DNA of 5,878 bases, taken from Gammaproteobacteria bacterium (GTDB lineage Bacteria; Pseudomonadota; Gammaproteobacteria; UBA9214). The notes beneath the pieces are model-generated. The model was not told where the DNA came from and ran no database searches. It saw nothing but the letters and a program-made list of their open reading frames with translations. Location of the stretch: NCBI GenBank assembly GCA_030632175.1, contig DAOVVG010000163.1:1-5878 (forward strand). The letters run 5' to 3'. Made by a program: the position numbers and the translations under genes. Within the stretch, counting starts at the first letter, position 1, and every line of letters starts with the position of its first letter. This document shows positions 1 through 5,215 of this stretch, one piece after another.

Positions 1-99
1 ATATTTTTTGGTGCAGTCGTAGTGCTGACCATCATTGCTGCCTTGACCTTTGATCCCCGGGAAATCTGGGACAACATGGAGTCAACAAATGACAGATAA
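1..99 (+). CDS. pqiA: PqiA, C-terminal end (5' truncated by window)
   Basis: The first frame is open from base 1 and ends in TAA at 97-99, giving 32 residues. They begin with a hydrophobic stretch (IFFGAVVVLTIIAALT), read as the end of the last membrane helix. The motif FDPREIWD follows, matching the conserved tail of PqiA proteins (FDPRxxWD), and then a short polar tail. PqiA is the polytopic inner-membrane partner of the PqiABC lipid-transport complex and is normally encoded directly upstream of pqiB, as here. The last 11 bases overlap the pqiB start, which suggests translational coupling. The zinc-ribbon domains and other helices lie outside the window. The call rests on the tail motif plus the pqiBC context. 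Confidence 0.85.
   Translation: MFFGAVVVLTIIAALTFDPREIWDNMESTNDR
78..81 (+). promoter_or_regulatory. Shine-Dalgarno site of pqiB inside the pqiA end
   Basis: GGAG lies 7 bases before ATG 89, within the last codons of pqiA. It decides the pqiB start in favour of ATG 89 over the in-frame TTG at 50. Ribosomes terminating at TAA 97-99 would finish right on the pqiB start. Confidence 0.7.
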
Positions 100-1639
100 C
101 ACTGCCGGGAATGCTCCGGAAAACGAGATACCTGAAGCTGTCGTCAAGCCGCGCAGTGGTATTTCCATCGTCTGGATTATTCCTATTGTTGCTGCACTGA
201 TCGGTGCCTGGGTGGCCTACAAGTCGTTCTCCGAAGTCGGCCCGACTATTATTATTACCTTTGAGAATGCCGAGGGGCTGGTGGCTGGCAAGACCAAGAT
301 CAAATACAAGGACGTCGAAGTCGGCCTGGTAAAGGCGATTGATCTTGAAGATGATCTTAAACATGTACTGGTGACGGTGCAAATGCACAAGGGGTCCAAG
401 GCGTATCTGACCAAGAAGACCCGCTTCTGGGTAGTCAAGGCGCGGATCAGTGCCGGTACCGTATCCGGTCTGGGTACCTTGCTCGGCGGTGCCTTCATCG
501 CCATAGACCCGGTTAACGGTGGCAAGTTTGTGAAGGACTATGTCGGCCTGGAATCGGTGCCGGTGGTGACAACTGATCAGCCGGGACAGCATTTCAAGCT
601 AAAGGCAGACCGGCGAGGCTCACTGGATGTAGGTGCGCCGATTTATTTTCGACAGATCAAGGTAGGCGAGGTCGTCAGTTATGAGTTGGCCGAGGACGCC
701 AGGACCGTCAACTTCAAAATATTTATCAATGAGCCCCATCATACCAAGGTCAAGGAGAATACCCGTTTCTGGAATGCCAGTGGTCTTGACGTTACCTTGT
801 CTGCCGCCGGTTTCGATGTAAATATGGAATCCGTGGTTAGTCTGGTGAGCGGCGGTCTTGCTTTCGAGATCCCGCCTGATGTCCAGCCAGGGGATGCAGC
901 GGCTGAGAACAGGGTTTTTACGCTTTACGATGATCGTACTGCCGCCTTTCAGCCGGAAATCACCGTGAGAAATAAATTTCTGCTCTATTTTGACGGGACG
1001 GTGCGTGGCCTGAAACCGGATGCACCGGTTGAGTTCCGGGGGATTAAGATGGGCAGGGTTGTCTCTGTGGATCTGGAATTCGACACGGACTCACAGGAGT
1101 TTCACCTTCCGGTGCTCATTGAGCTTGAACCGGAGCGATTTGAAAAGGGTTTTACTGATCTTACCGAGGTAGAACACCGAAGTATCAATGAGGAACTTGT
1201 TGCACGTGGATTAAGGGCGCAGTTAAAGACGGGCAATATTCTGACCGGCATGCTCTATGTGGACCTGGAGTTCTTCCCCGATGCCGAGGAGGAAGAAATA
1301 CGCACGGTTGATGGTTACCCTGTGCTCCCGACAATACCTACCTCGCTTGAAGAGATTGCCAAGGGTGTCAAGGTTGTACTAGGCAAGTTGAAGGAGTTTC
1401 CGTTTGAAAAGATCGGTGCCGATATGAGCCGGACGATCTCGGATCTGGACAAAACGATTATCCAGGCGGAAAGTACGCTGGCGTCAATTGACAAAATGTT
1501 TGCGCAAGACTCGGCGATGTCGCAGGAATTGCAGTCGTCCATGCGTGAACTGGCAGAGACAGCGCGGTCTCTGCGCATATTGGCAGATTATCTTGAACGT
1601 CATCCGGAGGCCCTGCTGCGCGGCAAGGAGATACAATGA
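89..1639 (+). CDS. pqiB: PqiB, membrane-anchored protein with three MCE domains
   Basis: PqiB-family protein of 516 residues. In characterised relatives, hexameric MCE rings and a C-terminal coiled-coil needle form a periplasmic channel moving lipids between the inner and outer membranes. Seen here: a polar N terminus, one membrane helix at about 24-45 (preceded by PRSG), then three MCE/MlaD-like repeats at about 50-145, 166-265 and 290-400. Each has a recognisable core (AEGLVAGKTKIKYKDVEVG, GSLDVGAPIYFRQIKVGEV, RGLKPDAPVEFRGIKMGRV). A helical tail at about 415-505 would make the needle. The family member LetB/YebT has seven repeats, so three repeats point to PqiB. I chose ATG 89 because GGAG at 78-81 lies 7 bases upstream; an in-frame TTG at 50 would add 13 residues inside pqiA and has no better support. 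From memory, E. coli PqiB is about 546 residues, so this one is slightly short. It overlaps pqiC by 4 bases. Confidence 0.95.
   Translation: MTDNTAGNAPENEIPEAVVKPRSGISIVWIIPIVAALIGAWVAYKSFSEVGPTIIITFENAEGLVAGKTKIKYKDVEVGLVKAIDLEDDLKHVLVTVQMHKGSKAYLTKKTRFWVVKARISAGTVSGLGTLLGGAFIAIDPVNGGKFVKDYVGLESVPVVTTDQPGQHFKLKADRRGSLDVGAPIYFRQIKVGEVVSYELAEDARTVNFKIFINEPHHTKVKENTRFWNASGLDVTLSAAGFDVNMESVVSLVSGGLAFEIPPDVQPGDAAAENRVFTLYDDRTAAFQPEITVRNKFLLYFDGTVRGLKPDAPVEFRGIKMGRVVSVDLEFDTDSQEFHLPVLIELEPERFEKGFTDLTEVEHRSINEELVARGLRAQLKTGNILTGMLYVDLEFFPDAEEEEIRTVDGYPVLPTIPTSLEEIAKGVKVVLGKLKEFPFEKIGADMSRTISDLDKTIIQAESTLASIDKMFAQDSAMSQELQSSMRELAETARSLRILADYLERHPEALLRGKEIQ
1625..1630 (+). promoter_or_regulatory. Shine-Dalgarno site of pqiC inside the pqiB end
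   Basis: AAGGAG lies within the last codons of pqiB. It is 5 bases from ATG 1636 and 8 bases from the next in-frame ATG at 1639. The second spacing is closer to ideal, so either methionine could be the true start; the product differs by one residue only. Confidence 0.7.
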
Positions 1640-2250
1640 TGGGAACAAGAACACAACTGAAAAGTGCAGCAGCCTTGCTGACGGTATTGTTGCTGGCAGG
1701 TTGTGCGGGCAAATCACCGCGCGTCGATTTCTATGTGCTGAGTGCTGATGTCAGTCCTGTCACCGGCGTGGCGGGGAGTTGCAGCAGCCAGGCAATCAGT
1801 GTCGGACCGGTCAGCTGGCCAAGGTATCTTGACCAGCCGCGCATCGTTACGCGTGCGGGGACGAACCGGCTGGAGGCCAGTGAGTTCAATCGCTGGGGCG
1901 GTTCCCTGGAAGATGATTTTGTCCGTACCACCATTGAGAATCTTTCAGGTCTGCTGCAGTCCGAGCTGGTTGTGAACTATCGACGCAGCAGCCATTACGC
2001 ACCAGCATACCGGGTAGAAATGGATGTGCTGCGCTTTGACGGACAGTTGGGCGGGGACGTGGTGCTCGAGGTGAAGTGGAGCGTCATTGCAGAAGCGACC
2101 GGCAAGATTGTGCTGGTTACAACCTCGAGTATCCAGAAAGTCACATCCGGTCCGGACTATGAGGCGCTGGTGAATGCCTCCAGTATGGCGCTCGCGCAAT
2201 TGAGTGAGGAACTTGCGGTACAGCTTGCGCAGCTGTGTGCTGCAGAGTGA
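1636..2250 (+). CDS. pqiC: PqiC, outer-membrane lipoprotein of the Pqi transport system
   Basis: Lipoprotein of the PqiC/YmbA (DUF330, ABC-type transport auxiliary) family, 204 residues. In the known system PqiC sits on the inner face of the outer membrane and docks the PqiB needle. Seen here: a lipoprotein signal with two basic residues, a hydrophobic core and the lipobox LAGC, so Cys23 would be lipidated. Ala follows the Cys rather than Asp, which agrees with outer-membrane sorting. Family motifs include FYVLS (32-36), YLDQPRIVTR (64-73) and FNRWGGSLEDDF (84-95). It shares ATGA with the pqiB stop, a classic coupling overlap, and ends the operon. Two further cysteines, Cys49 and Cys201, could form a disulfide in the periplasm; this is inference. 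A second ATG at 1639 is an alternative start. Confidence 0.93.
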   Translation: MMGTRTQLKSAAALLTVLLLAGCAGKSPRVDFYVLSADVSPVTGVAGSCSSQAISVGPVSWPRYLDQPRIVTRAGTNRLEASEFNRWGGSLEDDFVRTTIENLSGLLQSELVVNYRRSSHYAPAYRVEMDVLRFDGQLGGDVVLEVKWSVIAEATGKIVLVTTSSIQKVTSGPDYEALVNASSMALAQLSEELAVQLAQLCAAE

Positions 2251-2266
2251 TCCGGTAAGCTCGGCG

Positions 2267-3334
2267 CTAGTCGATGTTGCGCCGGTTATTTACAAAATCG
2301 ACCATGCGCTGCGTGGATTTCAGTGCTTTGATGCGAATATCTTCATCCACATGAATCTCATTGCGACCGGTTCTTAAAACCTCGGCGAGGTTGCGCAGGT
2401 GGTTCATTGCCATCCACGGGCAGTGTGCGCAACTTTCGCAGGTTGCTCCTTCACCGGCAGATGGCGCTTCCAGAAAAATTTTGTCCGGAGCCGCCTGCTT
2501 CATTTTGTAAAAGATGCCATTGTCCGTGGCAACAATAAACTTGCTGTTGGGTAGTTCTTTTGCAGCGTTGATCAGTTGCGTTGTGGAACCTACAACATCC
2601 GCAAGGGCAATGACCGACTCTGGTGATTCGGGGTGAACCAGGATAGCGGCATCCGGCTGTGAGCTGGCGAGATTCTTCAGTGCCTCTGCCTTGAAACGTT
2701 CGTGCACGATACAGCTGGCTTGCCAGAGCAGCATGTCGGCACCGGTTACCTTCTGCACATAGCTGCCCAGGTAACGGTCAGGCGCCCACAGGATTTTCTT
2801 GCCCTGTTCCTTCAGGTGCCTTACCACGTCAACCGCGATGCTTGAGGTGACTACCCAGTCGGCACGGGCTTTTACCTCGGCACAGGTGTTGGCATAGACC
2901 ACCACGGTACGGTCAGGGTGAGCATCGCAGAAGGGGATGAACTTTTCCGGCGGACAGCCGAGATCCAGCGAGCACTCTGCTTCCAGTGTCGGCATCAGTA
3001 CCCGCTTCTCGGGATTGAGTATCTTGGCCGTTTCACCCATGAAGCGTACGCCCGCGACCACCAGGGTGCTGGCTGGATGCTGGTTGCCGAAACGGGCCAT
3101 TTCCAGCGAGTCCGAGACGGTGCCGCCGGTGATGTCGGCGATCATCTGCAGGTCGTCATCGGTGTAATAATGCGCGACCAGCACGGCGTCTTTCTCCTTG
3201 AGCAGACGCTTTATTTCCTCAATCAGTGCCTCGCGTTCACCCGGTGAATAGTCCGGCTGGCTAATGCTGCCGGGGAGGGGCCAGGATGCTGCCGGGGAAT
3301 CTGCTCGGGTACTCTCACCGGTTTCTTCGTTCAT
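2267..3334 (-). CDS. nadA: Quinolinate synthase NadA ([4Fe-4S] enzyme)
   Basis: Cytoplasmic enzyme that condenses iminoaspartate (made by NadB) with dihydroxyacetone phosphate to give quinolinate, the precursor of NAD. The 355 residues align closely with the E. coli enzyme (about 347) over nearly the whole length: VAHYYTDDDLQ (53-63), GVRFMGETAKIL (95-106), AECSLDLGCP (119-128), TVVVYANT (143-150), ILVHPESP (231-238) and the CESCAHCPWMAMN block (299-311). The three cluster ligands are Cys121, Cys208 and Cys305; their spacings of 87 and 97 match E. coli 113/200/297. Cys299 and Cys302 match the E. coli pair known to form a redox-sensitive disulfide. The first 30 residues are variable, as usual. 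The start ATG has only a weak, distant AGGA about 11 bases upstream. The Sel1 gene lies 90 bases upstream on the same strand. That gap holds the palindrome AGGCGCCT (3360-3367) and no promoter I can defend, so co-transcription is likely. nadB and nadC are not in the window. Confidence 0.97.
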   Translation of the reverse strand: MNEETGESTRADSPAASWPLPGSISQPDYSPGEREALIEEIKRLLKEKDAVLVAHYYTDDDLQMIADITGGTVSDSLEMARFGNQHPASTLVVAGVRFMGETAKILNPEKRVLMPTLEAECSLDLGCPPEKFIPFCDAHPDRTVVVYANTCAEVKARADWVVTSSIAVDVVRHLKEQGKKILWAPDRYLGSYVQKVTGADMLLWQASCIVHERFKAEALKNLASSQPDAAILVHPESPESVIALADVVGSTTQLINAAKELPNSKFIVATDNGIFYKMKQAAPDKIFLEAPSAGEGATCESCAHCPWMAMNHLRNLAEVLRTGRNEIHVDEDIRIKALKSTQRMVDFVNNRRNID

Positions 3335-3424
3335 GGGATGGTCTGTCCTGATGCTATGGAGGCGCCTTTGGAATGCTCTGTAACTACCTGTTATTTAATG
3401 TGGATGTGTTGAGGGTGAGCCTGT

Positions 3425-3823
3425 TCAGGCATACGTCGTGCGGGTGTCGGTCTCGTCGTTGCAGGCAAGCTGCTCAAGCAAGGCTGCCGCCTCCGCATCG
3501 CCCTTGTCTGCAGCACGCTGCAGCCATCTTGATGCCTCGTCGTGGTCAGTGGCAACGCCGTCACCCCGGTAATACATCATGCCAAGGTTGGTTTGTGCGT
3601 CCATGAATCCCTGCTCGGCGGCTTTTCGATACCAGCTGGCAGCCTTGGCGAGGTCCTGCTCTACACTGGCACCCTGGTCAAACATGACGCCGAGATTATA
3701 TTGGGCTTCTGCATCTCCCAGCTCTGCCAGTGGCAGCCATTCATCAAAGGCCGCCTGGTAGTCCCCTTTCAGGTAGGACTGGTAGCCACCCCCGAGGATG
3801 GTCCATGTAGGCAGCCCCGGCAT
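3425..3823 (-). CDS. Small Sel1-like repeat protein, N terminus possibly disrupted
   Basis: Tetratricopeptide-like protein of 132 residues with Sel1 repeats, usually protein-interaction scaffolds; no specific partner can be named. A leading helix pair (YLKGDYQAAFDEWLPLAELG, 17-36) is followed by two 36-residue repeats at about 37-72 and 73-108, each with the [Q/T]xNLGxM and A..W[YL][RQ][KR]AA signature. A cut-off third repeat (about 109-121) and a polar tail follow. ATG 3823 is the only ATG available in this frame after the upstream stop at 3844-3842, but no Shine-Dalgarno sequence precedes it. Relatives commonly carry a signal peptide ending just before the GxxxYxxGDYxxA segment. Here only LFGVPLMPGLPTWT precedes that segment and basic residues are missing. 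A 25-codon frame directly upstream encodes a signal-like MNKLIRMSAMLM and ends in a TGATG overlap, so the gene may be frameshifted or translated by reinitiation. Probably co-transcribed with nadA. Confidence 0.82.
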   Translation of the reverse strand: MPGLPTWTILGGGYQSYLKGDYQAAFDEWLPLAELGDAEAQYNLGVMFDQGASVEQDLAKAASWYRKAAEQGFMDAQTNLGMMYYRGDGVATDHDEASRWLQRAADKGDAEAAALLEQLACNDETDTRTTYA

Positions 3824-3900
3824 CAGTGGTACGCCAAACAGTTAGGATTCATCAACATAGCTGACATTCTAATAAGTTTATTCATATTATGTATAGCCAT
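3823..3900 (-). other. Short upstream frame overlapping the Sel1 gene start (TGATG)
   Basis: A 25-codon frame runs from ATG at 3900 to TGA at 3825-3823, whose A is also the A of the Sel1 gene's ATG. It encodes MAIHNMNKLIRMSAMLM and then NPNCLAYH. The internal MNKLIRMSAMLM has the basic and hydrophobic character of a signal-peptide start. Two readings are possible: the lost N terminus of the Sel1 protein, separated by a one-base insertion or two-base deletion, or a leader whose termination feeds reinitiation at the Sel1 ATG. No Shine-Dalgarno sequence is visible before any of its methionines, so it may also be chance. Confidence 0.25.
3861..3890 (+). promoter_or_regulatory. Sigma70-like promoter for the tandem-thioredoxin gene
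   Basis: CTGACA (3861-3866) matches the -35 consensus at 5 of 6 positions. TATTAT (3885-3890) matches the -10 consensus at 5 of 6, and the spacer is 18 bases. Transcription would start near 3897, giving a leader of about 250 bases before ATG 4146. It is the best promoter match I found in the intergenic DNA, and it sits in AT-rich sequence. No experimental support; the same AT-rich stretch might also serve the minus strand (TATACA at 3895-3890), but no good -35 goes with that. Confidence 0.5.
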
Positions 3901-4000
3901 TGTTGGGTAGGGTTCATAAAATGGGCGTTACCCCGACACTGTTTAGCCAAATCACTGTCAGTTATCGCCGGAAGCAGAGTTGCTAACTCAGCTCTTTCTT

Positions 4001-4015
4001 CTATCCTAAGGATAG
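4001..4015. repeat. Perfect 15-base palindrome, operator-like
   Basis: CTATCCTAAGGATAG has 7-base arms around a single central A. It lies about 105 bases downstream of the predicted transcription start and 130 bases before the thioredoxin ATG. As DNA it could bind a dimeric regulator. As RNA it could form a 6-base-pair stem with a UAA loop. No run of T follows on either strand, so it is not a terminator. One such palindrome per window is not far from chance, but its position in a leader makes it worth noting. Confidence 0.4.
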
Positions 4016-4130
4016 TGGAAGTTGGTTGTGCAGTGTGTTGCCTTTCCCGAAGTGGCGGCGGTCAGTTGTCGGCTAACAAAATAGTTTATTTCTCCGTCGC
4101 AGGGATGACGGGGGATGCGAGTGACAGCAG

Positions 4131-4136
4131 AGGAGG
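4131..4136 (+). promoter_or_regulatory. Strong Shine-Dalgarno site of the tandem-thioredoxin gene
   Basis: AGGAGG (followed by GG) lies 9 bases before ATG 4146. It is a near-perfect anti-16S match and fixes the start of the gene. It is the strongest ribosome binding site seen in the window. Confidence 0.8.
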
Positions 4137-4145
4137 GGCCGAGAG

Positions 4146-5189
4146 ATGCAGAAAAAACGCGTATTTTTTATATCGCTCGCTGCGCTGTTACTGCTGCTTG
4201 CCGGTCACGTGTCCGCAACGGGCACCTTTGATAACCGCTTTGTCGAATTTGATGACGCCCCGCTTGAAGAACCCTTGTCATTTCCCGAGTGGTTCAAGCT
4301 CAGCTTTCTGGATCTGCGTGAGGATATCCGGGAAGTGCAAGAGGCTGGCAAGCAGGGCCTGATAGTTTATTTCGGCCAGAAATACTGCGCCTACTGCAAG
4401 CAGCTGCTGGAAGCAGATCTGGAAGCTGAAGATATACAGGCGTATGTGCGTGAACATTTCGACATCATCGGACTGGATATCCATGGTGACCGCACCGTCA
4501 CCGATTTGAGCGGCATGGAGCTGTCCGAGAGTGCGCTGGCTATTCGTGACAAGACAAATTTCACGCCCTCGCTGGTTTTCTACAATGCTGACGGGAAGGA
4601 AGTTATGCGCTTGAGGGGCTATTACCCGCCTTACCGCTTTCGTGCCGCGCTGGAATATGTAGCAGACGCGCACTACAAGGCTGAAAATTTCAGGCAGTAT
4701 CTTGCGCGTGCCGATGTGCCGCTGGTGTTCGACCCCGGTGATATGAATGATGAACCGGTGTTTCTGCGCGAACCCTATATGCAGGATCGGAGTGTGATTC
4801 CCGGTGATCGTCCGCTGGTTGTATTTTTTGAGCAGGGAAACTGTCATGCCTGCGATGTGTTGCACACGGGTCCCATGCGTGACCCGGAAATCATGACCCG
4901 TTTCGAGCAGCTGGAAAACATACAGCTTTCATTCTGGTCGGATACGCCGGTGGTAACACCGTCCGGCGAGCGATTGACGGCAAGACAGTGGGGAGAACGA
5001 TTGGGACTGTTTTATACGCCTACGCTGATATTCTTTGATAATGATGGCAGCGAGATCATGCGCGTTGATTCGGTCGTACAGTTCTACCGTCTGCGCAACG
5101 TACTCGATTACATCCTTTCAGGTGCTTATCACGAGTATCCGACCTTTCAGCGCTGGCGTGCCTCACGCAGTCCCCGATTGCTGGAGTAG
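4146..5189 (+). CDS. Secreted protein with two thioredoxin-like domains (CAYC and CHAC)
   Basis: Predicted periplasmic thiol-disulfide protein of 347 residues; I do not recognise a named orthologue. A signal peptide spans about 1-24: basic MQKKR, the core VFFISLAALLLLLAG, and probable cleavage after HVSA. Domain 1 (about 45-185) has YFGQKYCAYC with Cys81 and Cys84, and a Thr140-Pro141 pair at the cis-proline position (FTPSLVFY). Its 25-residue insert between strands resembles SoxW/DsbD-gamma-like thioredoxins. Domain 2 (about 188-335) has FFEQGNCHAC with Cys233 and Cys236, and Thr291-Pro292 (YTPTLIFF). Both active sites and both cis-prolines are intact, so each domain could be redox-active. 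Both domains end with R[VL]xxxxxxYRxRxxLxYxxxxxY, which suggests internal duplication. There is no membrane segment apart from the signal. The gene stands alone behind its own promoter candidate, and its partner is unknown: it may reduce or isomerise disulfides, or serve cytochrome maturation or sulfur metabolism. Function inferred from fold only. Confidence 0.88.
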   Translation: MQKKRVFFISLAALLLLLAGHVSATGTFDNRFVEFDDAPLEEPLSFPEWFKLSFLDLREDIREVQEAGKQGLIVYFGQKYCAYCKQLLEADLEAEDIQAYVREHFDIIGLDIHGDRTVTDLSGMELSESALAIRDKTNFTPSLVFYNADGKEVMRLRGYYPPYRFRAALEYVADAHYKAENFRQYLARADVPLVFDPGDMNDEPVFLREPYMQDRSVIPGDRPLVVFFEQGNCHACDVLHTGPMRDPEIMTRFEQLENIQLSFWSDTPVVTPSGERLTARQWGERLGLFYTPTLIFFDNDGSEIMRVDSVVQFYRLRNVLDYILSGAYHEYPTFQRWRASRSPRLLE

Positions 5190-5194
5190 CTTGC

Positions 5195-5215
5195 AGGCTG
5201 TGCGGGTATCAGCCT
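5195..5215. terminator. Possible bidirectional hairpin between convergent genes
   Basis: AGGCTG (5195-5200) and CAGCCT (5210-5215) form a 6-base-pair stem with a 9-base loop. It straddles the 19-base gap between the thioredoxin stop and the fabB stop. Position and symmetry suit a shared terminator, but there is no T-run on either side and the stem is short, so this is tentative. Confidence 0.3.

Larger units (their letters stand above)
3824..4145. other. Divergent intergenic control region, no convincing full-length gene
   Basis: This stretch of 322 bases separates the left-pointing Sel1-nadA pair from the right-pointing thioredoxin gene. Its left part is AT-rich: 17 of 60 bases are G or C at 3841-3900, far below the flanking genes. 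It holds a right-pointing promoter candidate, a possible 25-codon frame on the minus strand, a direct repeat CACTGT at 3937-3942 and 3953-3958, a perfect palindrome at 4001-4015, and a possible hairpin at 4092-4113 (CCGTC/GACGG core, extended by one C-G and one U-G pair). I saw no tRNA, known riboswitch or other RNA motif. The plus-strand frame opening at 3889 runs out of frame into the thioredoxin gene and resembles no protein I know. Confidence 0.7.

Noticed and set aside
32..592. Open minus-strand frame opposite pqiB
   Set aside because: It lies wholly antisense to a strongly supported MCE protein and overlaps the pqiA end; the translation has no recognisable domain.
2229..2243. GCAGC/GCTGC stem as a pqiC terminator
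   Set aside because: It is only 5 base pairs, lies inside the pqiC coding end, and no T-run follows.
2918..3247. Plus-strand frames opposite nadA
   Set aside because: nadA is conserved throughout this stretch, including the first cluster cysteine; these frames are shadows.
3971..4000. Faint tRNA-like stretch (GCTAACTCAGCTC)
   Set aside because: There is no T-arm consensus, acceptor stem or anticodon stem at the right distance.
3889..4362. Plus-strand frame of 157 codons through the intergenic region
   Set aside because: It has no Shine-Dalgarno sequence, runs out of frame into the thioredoxin gene, and has a composition unlike a real protein. The well-supported start at 4146 explains the region better.
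4278..4865. Minus-strand frame opposite the thioredoxin gene
   Set aside because: It is antisense to a gene with a signal peptide, two CXXC motifs and a strong ribosome binding site; the product resembles nothing.
2267..5189. Functional link between the NadA CXXCXXC redox switch and the thioredoxin-like protein
   Set aside because: NadA is cytoplasmic, while the two-domain thioredoxin protein carries a signal peptide and should be periplasmic; they should not meet.
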